Part shown: positions 18,557 to 27,180 of the stretch, one piece after another
How positions within the stretch are numbered: position 1 is the first letter of the stretch
Layout of the letters: the number at the start of each line of letters is the position of its first letter
Source of the DNA: Sphingobacterium athyrii
GTDB lineage: Bacteria > Bacteroidota > Bacteroidia > Sphingobacteriales > Sphingobacteriaceae
Assembly: GCF_003071065.1 (NCBI RefSeq)
Contig: NZ_QCXX01000005.1
Span: 372,001-436,000, forward strand
Length of the DNA: 64,000 bases
Direction: 5' to 3'
Program-made: the position numbers and the translations under genes
The notes under the pieces: generated by a model
Database searches by the model: none
What the model was told of the DNA's origin: nothing
What the model saw: the letters and a program-made list of their open reading frames with translations, nothing else

Positions 18557-20092
18557 TTAGGCCGCTTTTTTTCTTAGATTTTGCGCTATTGCCAATAATC
18601 CCCATTCTATGGACACTTTTTCTTTACCCCGGAGCATAAATCTTCGGAACCCATGGTTCTGTTTAATGTTTGCAAAGACAGGTTCGACATCATGGCACCT
18701 CTGTTTTCGTTTGGCTACACCTACATCGCTGTTGAGCAATTCGTATGCCCTGTCCCTGTACATCTCAAGTTGCTTATTCACCCCGATGATCCTATTTCCC
18801 TGTGATTTGTGACAGGCGCCATTCAACGGGCAGTTTGTGCAGTTTTTTGCCTGATACTTTTTGATTTCCTGCCGGAAGCCTGCGGAGGTCTTTTGGTTAA
18901 ATGTACCTATACAATGCATTTCCTGTCCCATTGGACAGATATAGCAATCCTGTGAAGGATTATAATGTAATTTATCTGCAGAAAATGGTTTCTTATCCCG
19001 ACAGCTCTTTTTCTGCCCTTTGTCAAACATACCATATTTCACATAGCCCTCAATATTTTTTGCTGCCAGTAATGCATAGTTTTCTTCACTGCCATAACCG
19101 GCATCCGCGGTAAGGGTTCCCGGTGTTTTTCCAAAGCTGTCCTCATGTTGTTGCAAATGACCGGATAATGTTCTGGTATCTGTGGGATTGGAATGTATGG
19201 TATAATTGACAATGTATTGATTGGACGTGGATATCTGGATATTATATCCTGGTCTGAGCTGGCCATTTTTCATATGATCCTCTTTCATCCGCATAAAGGT
19301 GGCATCGGGATCTGTTTTGCTATAACTGTTTCTGTCTCCCAGGGTAGCTTCCTGCTCTTCATATTGTGCGATCTTCTCCGGATAGTTTTTGGTTACATAA
19401 CGCAACTTTGCTTTCATCTTCTTATTTACCGAAGCTTTGTCGGATAAGACCCTGTTCAGCTTATCGACCGTAGCCCGGACTTTTTCGCTGTCAATTGTCG
19501 TCAGATCGGGAGGATCCGGAAGGTTGTCCTCCGACTTGGCGATACTTTGGGCGTAGTCCCATATATCTTTTAAAGCAGCTTTCATCTTTTCCTTATTGGT
19601 ATGGATAGCTTTTTTCCAAACGAAAGTGTATCTGTTTGCATTAGCCTCTATCTTGGTGCCATCGGTGTAGACATCTTCTATGCTTAACAACCCTTCTTCG
19701 GCCAGGAGCTTAACAACTTCTTCAAATACACTGCGAAGTGCTTCCTTTAAGCGGACACCACGAAATCTGTTGATAGTATTATGATCGGGGTAGCTCATGC
19801 CGCTCAGCCACATGAAGTTGATGTTCTCCCGGCAGGCTGTTTCCAGTTTCCGACTGCTGTAGACATTGCTTACATAGCCAAACACCAGAACCTTCAACAG
19901 CATTTGCGGATGATAACTGGAACAGCCTTTTATCTTGTAGGCATCCAAAAGACCCTGTATGTTGATACGGTTGATCACATCGTTAACAATACGTACCGGA
20001 TGTCCTTTGGAGACCAATTCGTCCAAAGTTGGAGGAATTGCCATAATCTGGTCCTGATAGTAAGGCTTAAAAGTAGGTCTTTGAGATGACAT
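18557..20092 (-). CDS. IS1182 family transposase
   Basis: 511 aa, full-length. The N-terminal DUF772/InsH-like domain (PTLDELVSKGHPVRIVNDVI ... YHPQMLLKVLVFGYV) is followed by the DDE core. Candidate catalytic residues are Asp in VYTDGTKIEAN, Asp in TADAGYGSEENY and Glu in HDVEPVFANIKQNHGF. Between them is a Cys-rich segment (CYICPMGQEM, CTNCPLNGACHKS) typical of IS1182. No frameshift or stop is visible, so the element may be active. Confidence 0.95.
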   Translation of the reverse strand: MSSQRPTFKPYYQDQIMAIPPTLDELVSKGHPVRIVNDVINRINIQGLLDAYKIKGCSSYHPQMLLKVLVFGYVSNVYSSRKLETACRENINFMWLSGMSYPDHNTINRFRGVRLKEALRSVFEEVVKLLAEEGLLSIEDVYTDGTKIEANANRYTFVWKKAIHTNKEKMKAALKDIWDYAQSIAKSEDNLPDPPDLTTIDSEKVRATVDKLNRVLSDKASVNKKMKAKLRYVTKNYPEKIAQYEEQEATLGDRNSYSKTDPDATFMRMKEDHMKNGQLRPGYNIQISTSNQYIVNYTIHSNPTDTRTLSGHLQQHEDSFGKTPGTLTADAGYGSEENYALLAAKNIEGYVKYGMFDKGQKKSCRDKKPFSADKLHYNPSQDCYICPMGQEMHCIGTFNQKTSAGFRQEIKKYQAKNCTNCPLNGACHKSQGNRIIGVNKQLEMYRDRAYELLNSDVGVAKRKQRCHDVEPVFANIKQNHGFRRFMLRGKEKVSIEWGLLAIAQNLRKKAA

Positions 20093-20163
20093 ATATCTTT
20101 TTTTACACTTTAAATATATGAAAATCAGTTAATTGAACCAAATTAAACATAATGAAATAATAT

Positions 20164-20200
20164 AAAAAAGAGGCTGTCTCAAAAAGACAGCCTCTTTTTT
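20164..20200 (-). terminator. Palindromic IS end acting as terminator of the DUF6263 gene
   Basis: Minus strand GAGGCTGTCT / AGACAGCCTC stem with a 5-nt loop followed by TTTTTT, 9 bp after the stop codon of the 20209-20964 gene. It is also the IS right end, so it may have replaced the original terminator. Confidence 0.75.
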
Positions 20201-20208
20201 ATTGCCAT

Positions 20209-20964
20209 CTACTGGCATTTTATGACCGTCTTGATCTTTGCCTCCGGCATATCGACATCACTTGTCATCTCTGTTATTTTAGTCAGACAGCTCTTTTTAT
20301 CCAATACATAAAATCCCTGAATACTACCCACCTGCTTTGCGTCCGATCCAAACATTTTTCCTTCCACATTTACTTTATATCCCTGCTCATTCACTTCGGC
20401 GAGTGTCATTTTGTTTTCGATTAGTAAGCCTGATTCTTCCGACTCGGTTTTTGAACTCCATGATTCGCCAACAGCAATGGCCTGTTCAGGTAATACGGTG
20501 CTGATATTTTCAAACATACTTCGATCGAAAGGCAGATTGACACCTTCAGGCAATTGTATATCCGAAGATTTCCCCAATTGATCTATTGAAAAGCCTATTT
20601 TACTATCCACTAGCTTGCCTACAGTAGCATGCATCTGTTTTGAAAATTCATTGGCTTCGGGATTTTTGGAATCATAGGTCATTTCCATGGCTTCTCCGCT
20701 CATTTTCATGTTGATGCCTGTGTAGACAAGCTCAAATAGAAAGGAGTTGTCTTTCTTGGCTGTGTTTGTAATATCAAACCCCATCGTCAAATCGGTCACA
20801 ATCTTCTGTTCCCCGGTTTCGATGTCCATTGCCATAATCACATTTTGCGCTATTTTCTTGCCCTCGTCCGGATTTACCCGTAGGGTGTATTTTTTTTGTG
20901 CGGATACAGATAGGGCTATAAACGCAAATAGAGCAGTCAAAGCCATTGTTTTTAGTGTTTTCAT
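20209..20964 (-). CDS. DUF6263 family secreted protein
   Basis: 251 aa with a signal peptide (cleavage near SVSAQ, residue 22). The family pattern is recognisable (YTLRVNPDEGKKIAQNVIMAMD, VDSKIGFSIDQLGKSS, LPEQAIAVGESW). It is a beta-rich, probably periplasmic or outer-membrane-associated protein of unknown function. It is convergent with the IS and downstream of the pdhB-like gene on the same strand, with a terminator between them. Confidence 0.8.
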   Translation of the reverse strand: MKTLKTMALTALFAFIALSVSAQKKYTLRVNPDEGKKIAQNVIMAMDIETGEQKIVTDLTMGFDITNTAKKDNSFLFELVYTGINMKMSGEAMEMTYDSKNPEANEFSKQMHATVGKLVDSKIGFSIDQLGKSSDIQLPEGVNLPFDRSMFENISTVLPEQAIAVGESWSSKTESEESGLLIENKMTLAEVNEQGYKVNVEGKMFGSDAKQVGSIQGFYVLDKKSCLTKITEMTSDVDMPEAKIKTVIKCQ

Positions 20965-21012
20965 CTATTGGATTTTAGTGTTATTGAATAACAGGACAAA
21001 TAAATATATAAA

Positions 21013-21046
21013 AAAACCCTTTTACATCAGTAAAAGGGTTTTTTAT
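21013..21046 (-). terminator. Terminator after PDH E1 beta gene
   Basis: Stem AAAACCCTTTTAC / GTAAAAGGGTTTT with a 4-nt loop, A/T runs on both sides; usable in both directions. It lies 22 bp beyond the stop codon. Confidence 0.85.
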
Positions 21047-21067
21047 TTGCTTCGAAAAGTAACTGAA

Positions 21068-22054
21068 TTACTTTTTGATATAAGATACTTCTTTCACGGC
21101 TTTGACCACTTTTTCTACACTAGGTAAAGCAGCTTCGATTAAGGTTGGCGCATAAGGAAGAGGTACGTCAGCACAGTTCACACGGATAACAGGAGCATCC
21201 AAATAATCAAACGCATTGCGTTGCACATTAAATGCCAAATCCGTAGAGATTGATGCCAAAGGCCAAGCTTCTTCTACGATAACCAGACGGTTTGTTTTCT
21301 TAACAGATTCGATAAGTGTAGGGTAATCAATTGGGCGCACAGAACGCAAATCGATCAATTCTACACTGATGCCTTCTTTTTTCAATTCTTCAACAGCAGG
21401 GATTACAACACGAGGAAGCATTTTACCGAAAGAAACAACAGTAACATCAGTACCTTCCTGGATGATATTTGCTTTTCCGATTTCGAGGTAGTACTCTTCT
21501 TCAGGAACTTGGCCTTTATCGCCGTACATGACCTCAGATTCCATAAAAATAACCGGATCTGGATCAATAATTGAAGATTTCAATAAACCTTTAGCTTCGT
21601 AAGGATTTGAAGGAACAACCACTTTCAATCCTGGTGTATTTGCAAACCAGTTTTCAAAGTTTTGAGAGTGTTGTGCTGCTAGCTGACCTGCATTTCCTGT
21701 CGGGCCACGGAAGACTATAGGGATAGAAAATTGTCCACCGCTCATGGAGTGGATTTTTGCAGCAGCATTGATAACTTGGTCAATCGCAACAAGTGAAAAG
21801 TTAAATGTCATGAACTCAACGATCGGTTTTAGACCGTTCATTGCCGCACCAACAGCGATACCAGCAAAACCAAGTTCAGCAATAGGTGTATCAATGATAC
21901 GTTTTGCACCGAATTCATCGAGCATACCTTGGCTTACTTTATAAGCACCGTTATACTCAGCAACTTCTTCACCTAATAAAAATATTTTGTCGTCTTTACG
22001 CATTTCTTCGTTCATCGCTTCACGAAGTGCTTCTCTGAATTGTATTTCTCTCAT
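21068..22054 (-). CDS. pdhB: Pyruvate dehydrogenase E1 component subunit beta
   Basis: 328 aa. This is the beta subunit of the thiamine-dependent E1 of pyruvate dehydrogenase (branched-chain oxoacid dehydrogenase type, alpha2beta2). Conserved stretches are FREALREAMNEEMRKD, FLLGEEVAEYNGAYKVSQG, DTPIAELGFAGIAVGAAM, FRGPTGNAGQLAAQHSQ and the C-terminal transketolase domain with SVRPIDYPTLIES. The alpha subunit and E2 are not adjacent here, so pyruvate rather than branched-chain substrates is inferred from overall resemblance. A TAGATTTG -7 box lies upstream at 22093-22086. Confidence 0.93.
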   Translation of the reverse strand: MREIQFREALREAMNEEMRKDDKIFLLGEEVAEYNGAYKVSQGMLDEFGAKRIIDTPIAELGFAGIAVGAAMNGLKPIVEFMTFNFSLVAIDQVINAAAKIHSMSGGQFSIPIVFRGPTGNAGQLAAQHSQNFENWFANTPGLKVVVPSNPYEAKGLLKSSIIDPDPVIFMESEVMYGDKGQVPEEEYYLEIGKANIIQEGTDVTVVSFGKMLPRVVIPAVEELKKEGISVELIDLRSVRPIDYPTLIESVKKTNRLVIVEEAWPLASISTDLAFNVQRNAFDYLDAPVIRVNCADVPLPYAPTLIEAALPSVEKVVKAVKEVSYIKK

Positions 22055-22085
22055 CAGTTGTAAAATAGTGTCAATTTTTAGATTA

Positions 22086-22093
22086 CAAATCTA
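22086..22093 (-). promoter_or_regulatory. PDH E1 beta promoter -7 box
   Basis: Minus strand TAGATTTG, 31 bp ahead of the start codon, fits TAnnTTTG. Confidence 0.5.
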
Positions 22094-22177
22094 CTATTTA
22101 AAATTGATATTTTGAAGATTTGACCAGCCTAATTGTATAGTTTTATGTCATTTTTTAATAAGTAAATGACTTTTGTA

Positions 22178-22819
22178 TTAAATTTTGGAAAATAAGTCCG
22201 ACAAGAAATCCAATGTTTGGATAAGTGCCTTATTACTATTCATTATTGCCAGCGGAATGTTCCACGTGGCACGGTTTCTTTTTTCCACATAATTGGAGAT
22301 GCCCCGAAGCTCGATCACTGGAAGATCCATTTTATCCGCTGCAAAGAAAACTGCAGCGCCTTCCATGCTCTCGATACAGCTTTCGGGGTGGAACTGTTGA
22401 AGTTTTGCAATTGTATCTGCATTCCCGTGTACCTTATTTACTGTGATGCCTTGCTCCTGGGGTAAAAACGGAAGCACTATATTTTCACCATGAAGCAAAG
22501 ACGATTGAAATTTGGATTTTCCGTAACCCAATTGTTCGATCGGAATAAATTGTTGGTCATCCTCCGCCCCCAATTCGACCAACGATTCTGAGATGACCTG
22601 TACAACCGTGCCTATTTTCAGGTTGCGGTCCAAGCAGCCCGCAATACCTATATTTATAAGGAGGTCATATTTATTCTCGTGCAGCACCCTTCCTAATTCA
22701 AATGCTGTTGCCACCATTCCTACACCTGTGATTATTGTGTCGCAGTCGGGATAATTTGCGGCAACCTCCAGAAAAGGCTGAATTTCGAACTGCGTGGCGG
22801 AAACGATTAATATTTTCAT
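22178..22819 (-). CDS. mqnB: Futalosine hydrolase
   Basis: 213 aa, nucleoside phosphorylase/MTAN fold. MqnB removes hypoxanthine from futalosine in the futalosine menaquinone pathway. The glycine-rich loop ITGVGMVATAFELG (about residues 30-43), the INIGIAGCLDRNLKIG stretch, SMEGAAVFFAA (about 156-166) and RGISNYVEKRNRATW near the C-terminus match futalosine hydrolases rather than MTA/SAH nucleosidases. No other mqn gene is adjacent. It is divergent from the PTPS gene. Confidence 0.9.
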   Translation of the reverse strand: MKILIVSATQFEIQPFLEVAANYPDCDTIITGVGMVATAFELGRVLHENKYDLLINIGIAGCLDRNLKIGTVVQVISESLVELGAEDDQQFIPIEQLGYGKSKFQSSLLHGENIVLPFLPQEQGITVNKVHGNADTIAKLQQFHPESCIESMEGAAVFFAADKMDLPVIELRGISNYVEKRNRATWNIPLAIMNSNKALIQTLDFLSDLFSKI

Positions 22820-22977
22820 GATGAACTTCTTTTTATAGTATGCGAAAATTACGAATTATCGAGCAGGTCTCGGGTACTTTGATATAAAAATCAGCGGAGG
22901 ATCTTTCTCCGTTAATTATATTACCCTATTCTGACGGCATTACTAAAATAGAAATGTTAAAATTGGCCTTAAAGCCG

Positions 22978-22985
22978 TATCTTTG
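22978..22985 (+). promoter_or_regulatory. -7 box just before the PTPS start
   Basis: TATCTTTG with AATTGG upstream at 22961-22966. Only 7 bp separate it from the ATG at 22993, so the mRNA should have almost no leader. Confidence 0.6.
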
Positions 22986-22992
22986 TATTATT

Positions 22993-23406
22993 ATGATATT
23001 TATAACTCGTCGTGAACGTTTTTGTGCAGCACATAAGCTGTATCGTGAAGATTGGAGCAATGAACAAAACGAACAGGTGTTTGGGCTTTGTTCTAATCCA
23101 AATTGGCATGGGCACAATTATGACCTTTTTGTCACGGTCAAGGGGGAAGTAAATCCCGAAACTGGTTTTTTGATCGATTTAAAGATCATGAAAGAAATTA
23201 TCAACCGCAACATTATTGACAAAGTGGATCATCGTAATTTCAATTTGGATGTTGATTTTATGAAAGACGTCATGGCTTCTACAGAAAATATCGCTATTGA
23301 GATATTCAAAATCCTCAAACCGCTTTTTGAGGAAGAAGGAGTTGCATTGCATAGTGTACGTTTGCATGAAACCGAAAATAACTACGTCGAATATTTTGGC
23401 GATTAA
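22993..23406 (+). CDS. 6-pyruvoyl-tetrahydropterin synthase / QueD family
   Basis: 137 aa from the ATG at 22993 (earlier in-frame starts lie upstream of the promoter). The zinc ligands are in CAAHKLY and HGHNYD, the catalytic Cys in FGLCSNPNWHGHNY, Asp/His in VDHRNFNLD and Glu in HETENNYVEY. The spacing and wording of the Cys region resemble animal PTPS (FGKCNNPNGHGHNY) more than short QueD. The enzyme takes dihydroneopterin triphosphate, made by the FolE encoded 28 bp downstream. It may serve pterin or queuosine synthesis. Confidence 0.88.
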   Translation: MIFITRRERFCAAHKLYREDWSNEQNEQVFGLCSNPNWHGHNYDLFVTVKGEVNPETGFLIDLKIMKEIINRNIIDKVDHRNFNLDVDFMKDVMASTENIAIEIFKILKPLFEEEGVALHSVRLHETENNYVEYFGD

Positions 23407-23434
23407 TCTTTAATACATTTAAATAGTAGAAACT

Positions 23435-24064
23435 ATGAGTCAACACTCATTTGACAGCGAAGAGTTGGATGGATATATTAAGATCGACAAATACAATACT
23501 GAAAAAGTAGATCGCATCGCTTCTCATTATACAGATATATTGGAATGTTTGGGCGAAGATCCCAAGCGTGAAGGTCTGGTAAAGACTCCTGAGCGTGTCG
23601 CTAAAGCCCTGCAATTTTTAACGCATGGATATGATATTGATGCTGCAGAAGTGCTTAGAGGAGCCATGTTTGAGGAAGATTATAGCCAGATGGTGGTTGT
23701 AAAGGATATTGAAGTGTACTCCTTGTGTGAGCATCATATGTTACCATTCTTTGGCAAGGCACACATTGCCTATATTCCAAACGGTCATATTGTAGGCTTG
23801 AGTAAAATTCCTCGTGTCGTGGACATCTTTGCCCGTCGTCTGCAGGTACAGGAACGTCTTACCAATGAGATCAGAGATTGTATTCAGGAAACCTTGGGCG
23901 CCCGTGGAGTCGCTGTGGTGATGGAGTGCAAACACATGTGTATGGCTATGCGTGGGGTACAAAAACAGAACTCCGTTACGACGACTTCCGCATTTACAGG
24001 CGCATTTCAAAATGACGTAACACGCTCCGAATTTTTACGCCTGATCACAGCCGATCTTGCTTAG
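23435..24064 (+). CDS. folE: GTP cyclohydrolase I
   Basis: 209 aa. FolE converts GTP to 7,8-dihydroneopterin triphosphate, the shared precursor of folate, tetrahydropterins and queuosine. Zinc ligands are visible in SLCEHHMLPFFGKAHIAYIP and in ECKHMCMAMRG; TSAFTGAF is near the C-terminus. The length is typical of the Zn-dependent type I enzyme. It follows the PTPS gene by 28 bp, so substrate maker and user are in one operon. A strong terminator closes the unit. Confidence 0.97.
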   Translation: MSQHSFDSEELDGYIKIDKYNTEKVDRIASHYTDILECLGEDPKREGLVKTPERVAKALQFLTHGYDIDAAEVLRGAMFEEDYSQMVVVKDIEVYSLCEHHMLPFFGKAHIAYIPNGHIVGLSKIPRVVDIFARRLQVQERLTNEIRDCIQETLGARGVAVVMECKHMCMAMRGVQKQNSVTTTSAFTGAFQNDVTRSEFLRLITADLA

Positions 24065-24085
24065 TATTTTTATCGCTAAATAATA

Positions 24086-24130
24086 AAAATAAGCCCTCGC
24101 GAAGCACGCCTTCACGAGGGCTTATTTTTT
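24086..24130 (+). terminator. Terminator after folE
   Basis: Stem AAAATAAGCCCTCG / CGAGGGCTTATTTT with a 15-nt loop and T run. Confidence 0.93.
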
Positions 24131-24292
24131 GATGAAATCGGGAAAGAAATACAAAAATCAAAAAATGGGGATAGTGCGTTTTTGGGCTTTTAAGGCTAGT
24201 CGCTAAAAAATCTCTTTACAAACCGATAATTATATCGTGCTGTTTATCAGGTTTTTATAAAAAAATATTTTTATCATAAAAATGTTTTTTGG

Positions 24293-24300
24293 TACCTTTG
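24293..24300 (+). promoter_or_regulatory. -7 box abutting the O-methyltransferase start
   Basis: TACCTTTG ends 5 bp before the ATG at 24306; it implies a leaderless or near-leaderless transcript. Confidence 0.5.
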
Positions 24301-24305
24301 TGGTT

Positions 24306-24941
24306 ATGGAAATTGTTGCCAACGATTTAGAGTCCTATTTGGAACATACTACAGACGAAGAAAATTCGTTACTGAAAAGGGTAAATCGGGAGACATATTT
24401 GAAGGAAACAATGCCCCATATGTTATCTGGTCATTACCAGGGAAGAGTTCTTTCTTTATTGAGTAAATTGGTTGCTCCAAAACGTATTTTGGAGATCGGA
24501 ACTTTTACGGGATATGCAACATTATGTCTCGCGGAGGGTCTTCAACAGGATGGGATATTACATACCATTGATATCAATGAAGAGCAACAGGAAAGAGTCC
24601 AAGGGTATTTTGATGGGTCTGAATTCGCAGATAAGATCCGATATCATATTGGTGACGCAGCAGAGATTATACCCACATTGAACGAAACATTCGATCTGGT
24701 ATTTATTGACGCTGATAAAAAGAGAAATTTATATTATTTCGAAACGATAATAAATCAAGTTCCGTCTGGGGGACTTATTTTGATTGACAACGTCTTATGG
24801 AAAGGTAAGGTGTTGGATTCAAAACCAGACAACCAAACAAAGCAGATCATTGATTTGAATGCACGTTTAGCTCAGGACAAGCGCGTAGAAAAGGTAATAC
24901 TACCGATTCGAGACGGACTTTTTGCGTTGCGCAAGAAGTAA
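24306..24941 (+). CDS. Class I SAM-dependent O-methyltransferase
   Basis: 211 aa from the ATG at 24306; an in-frame ATG 8 codons upstream would overlap the promoter. The protein belongs to the cation-dependent (COMT-like, Methyltransf_3) family. MLSGHYQGRVLSLLSKL precedes motif I ILEIGTFTGYATLCLAEGL (about residues 62-80). FDLVFIDADKKRNLYYF (about 132-148) and LIDNVLWKGKVLD carry the metal-binding Asp/Asn positions. The substrate is unknown. Two glucosaminidase genes follow closely (22 bp). Confidence 0.92.
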   Translation: MEIVANDLESYLEHTTDEENSLLKRVNRETYLKETMPHMLSGHYQGRVLSLLSKLVAPKRILEIGTFTGYATLCLAEGLQQDGILHTIDINEEQQERVQGYFDGSEFADKIRYHIGDAAEIIPTLNETFDLVFIDADKKRNLYYFETIINQVPSGGLILIDNVLWKGKVLDSKPDNQTKQIIDLNARLAQDKRVEKVILPIRDGLFALRKK

Positions 24942-24963
24942 TTTGTGAACTAAAACATTCTTC

Positions 24964-25485
24964 ATGAATTTAAAACAATTAAAAAGCTTTGTACTGTTAC
25001 TGGCTTTAGCAACTTTTGGGATTTCAAAAGTTTCAGCTCAAAGTGCGGCATATGTCGATAAGTACAGTCCAATAGCAAAAGAAATGATGGAGGAACATGG
25101 CGTTCCGGCATCGGTTATCCTAGCCATCGCTATGCATGAAAGCGGAAATGGGCGTAGCAGGATAGCAAAGAATTTGAATAACCATTTTGGTGTCAAAGGA
25201 AGAAACAATAGTACCGTTATTCGGTCAGCTTACAAAGGTTATCGGTCTGTATTGGACTCATATGATGACTTTGTAGGAATAGTAAAAAGAAAAAAGACTA
25301 CTCAAAGCCTTTTTGAAAAACATCCGGGAGAAAAATATGAAGCTTGGGTAAAGGCAATTGCTCGTTCGGGGTATTCTACAAGTAGAGACTGGACAGCGAA
25401 GGTACTTAAGACGATTAAACTATATCATCTTGATGTATTTGATAATGATTCCAAGCAAAATAAATTCTCGTCTACAAAAAAATAA
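24964..25485 (+). CDS. Secreted glucosaminidase domain protein (short form)
   Basis: 173 aa with a signal peptide (cleavage near SAQS, residue 26). The rest is a single Flg_J/LytG-type glucosaminidase domain: GVPASVILAIAMHESGNGRS (Glu about residue 60 is the catalytic acid position) and LNNHFGVKGRN. It probably cleaves GlcNAc-MurNAc bonds of peptidoglycan in the periplasm. No LysM follows, unlike its neighbour 16 bp downstream. Confidence 0.88.
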   Translation: MNLKQLKSFVLLLALATFGISKVSAQSAAYVDKYSPIAKEMMEEHGVPASVILAIAMHESGNGRSRIAKNLNNHFGVKGRNNSTVIRSAYKGYRSVLDSYDDFVGIVKRKKTTQSLFEKHPGEKYEAWVKAIARSGYSTSRDWTAKVLKTIKLYHLDVFDNDSKQNKFSSTKK

Positions 25486-25500
25486 GCACGAAAGTATTGC

Positions 25501-26334
25501 ATGAAGAAGTTTTTTTATGGCATGATTGTATTCATGATGTTGATTACATCATGTTCAAGCCGGAGAGGCACATTATCATCTGCTAAATCCGGCTCCAATT
25601 CAAAAACTTCTTCATCTTCTTCTTCAGGTCGGCCTTCCATGGCAGGGAATGACTACATTGCTCATTATAAAGATATCGCAATTGCAGAAATGAACAAATA
25701 TGGTATTCCGGCCAGTATCAAACTTGCGCAGGCCCTGTTGGAGTCTGGTAATGGTAACAGCTACCTGGCGCGTGAAGCAAATAATCATTTCGGTATTAAG
25801 TGCGGTGGTGTATGGAAAGGTAAATCCGTGACCCGCCCCGACGATAATATCAACGACTGCTTCCGTGTATACGATAATCCCGAGCAATCGTTTAAGGATC
25901 ATTCCGAATTCCTGCTACGTCCCCGTTATTCAGGTTTGTTCAAGTTGGACAAAAATGACTACAAAGGCTGGGCCAAAGGGCTTAAAGCTGCGGGATATGC
26001 AACCAATCCCCGTTACCCGGATTTATTGATAGAAATGATCGAGCGATATCATCTTGATCAGTACGACCGGGGAGAGACGCCGAAGGAGAAGGTGGTACGT
26101 GAAGAGACCGTGCAAGAGGAAATCGTGCAACAGGTTCAGGAGGCCCCTCCTGCTGTGGTCAAGACCGAAGAAATCAAAAGCCCCGTGGCTATGCGTATTC
26201 ACGAGGTAAAAGCACAGGATACCCTTTATTCGCTGAGCAAACGCTATAATGTCTCTGTCGAACAGATCAAATCACTAAATGACTTAACAGATGAAGCATT
26301 GTCCTTAGGACAGCTATTGGTTATATCTAAATAG
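25501..26334 (+). CDS. Glucosaminidase-LysM lipoprotein
   Basis: 277 aa. A lipobox (MLITSCSS, Cys about 18) is followed by a Ser-rich linker (residues 25-45). The glucosaminidase domain has GIPASIKLAQALLESGNGNS and ANNHFGIKCGG. A Glu/Val-rich spacer (about 195-225) leads to a C-terminal LysM (HEVKAQDTLYSLSKRYNVS ... LSLGQLLVIS). It is a lipid-anchored peptidoglycan hydrolase with its own wall-binding module. It follows the shorter homologue by 16 bp, probably a tandem duplicate. Confidence 0.92.
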   Translation: MKKFFYGMIVFMMLITSCSSRRGTLSSAKSGSNSKTSSSSSSGRPSMAGNDYIAHYKDIAIAEMNKYGIPASIKLAQALLESGNGNSYLAREANNHFGIKCGGVWKGKSVTRPDDNINDCFRVYDNPEQSFKDHSEFLLRPRYSGLFKLDKNDYKGWAKGLKAAGYATNPRYPDLLIEMIERYHLDQYDRGETPKEKVVREETVQEEIVQQVQEAPPAVVKTEEIKSPVAMRIHEVKAQDTLYSLSKRYNVSVEQIKSLNDLTDEALSLGQLLVISK

Positions 26335-26395
26335 TTACGCTTTAAAAGATGTTAAATATTTCAGTTTTGTATGGCGATATAGTAGTTTTACGAAA

Positions 26396-27157
26396 GTGAA
26401 GCTATTACGATATATTTTTTTATTTTCGGCCATCCTCGGCTGTATCCCGCTACTTTTTTGTCAGGAAAAAAGAGTTGAAGGTATCGTATTTGACAAAAAC
26501 ACCAAACAACGTATCGGAAATGTGAAGCTCGCCAATCTCCGCACAGGCGAAGTAATCTATAATAATATTAAAGGCGAATTTGACTTTTCTGCCCGGATAG
26601 GTGATCAGGTTGTCGCTATGAGCAAAGGCTATTTTTCAGACACCCTTTCCGTTGACAATAAAGGTTTGTTGCTGTTTCATTTATTGCGTGAATCAATCTA
26701 CATTGATGAGGTTCAGGTGTCCGCACGAAAGAGCCCCGAAGAAATTCTGAGGAAAGCAAAAGAAGATTATGAGAAAGCCTACCGCCTGGCGGGGTATGGA
26801 GATGTCTTTTCCGTCGGTCCTACCGGAGCAGGACTGAGTATAAACTCCATTTATAGTTTATTTAGCAAAGAGGCTAAAAGAGCGCGTAGGCTAACTAAAA
26901 CCATAGAAAACGATTATAAGGAGAATGTGATTGATTATAAATTTACGAAGGAACTCATCAGTAAAGTTACAGGACTCAGTTTTGAGGAAGCCGAAAAATT
27001 TAGACGAATATTTAGACCGTCCTATTTTTTCATTCTGGCGGCGAGTGATTACGAAGTAACAAATTACATCAAAGACTGCTATTCACGTTACCGATTGAAC
27101 CCTTCGCAATATTTTATAGAGCCTTTTCCAACAATTAATTATAAATTAGTACCGTAA
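26396..27157 (+). CDS. Secreted carboxypeptidase-regulatory-like domain protein
   Basis: 253 aa with a GTG start and a signal peptide (hydrophobic 6-21, ending FCQ). Residues 26-90 form a CarboxypepD_reg-like beta sandwich (VEGIVFDKNTKQRIGNVKLANLRTGEVIYNN). The remainder (about 100-253) is helical and charged with no known motif. Similar proteins are common in Bacteroidota envelopes; the role is unknown. It stands 23 bp before the DUF3078 gene. Confidence 0.75.
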   Translation: MKLLRYIFLFSAILGCIPLLFCQEKRVEGIVFDKNTKQRIGNVKLANLRTGEVIYNNIKGEFDFSARIGDQVVAMSKGYFSDTLSVDNKGLLLFHLLRESIYIDEVQVSARKSPEEILRKAKEDYEKAYRLAGYGDVFSVGPTGAGLSINSIYSLFSKEAKRARRLTKTIENDYKENVIDYKFTKELISKVTGLSFEEAEKFRRIFRPSYFFILAASDYEVTNYIKDCYSRYRLNPSQYFIEPFPTINYKLVP

Positions 27158-27180
27158 ACAAAAAAATAGACGTTTTCAGA

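Larger units (their letters stand above)
18421..20200 (-). mobile_element. Complete IS1182-family insertion sequence
   Basis: The element is 1,780 bp. The ends carry the inverted sequence AAAAAAGAGGCTGTCT (18421-18436) and its complement (20185-20200). The right end is fully palindromic (20164-20200), so AAAAAAGAGGCTGTCTCAAA also occurs as a direct repeat at 18421 and 20164. The left end is a less perfect hairpin. The flanks are ATT on both sides, a possible 3-bp duplication; the exact boundary is not certain. One intact transposase lies inside. Confidence 0.85.

Noticed and set aside
22258..22273. Third parS-like string TGTTCCACGTGGCACG
   Set aside because: It has several mismatches in the right half and lies inside mqnB coding sequence; it looks like chance.
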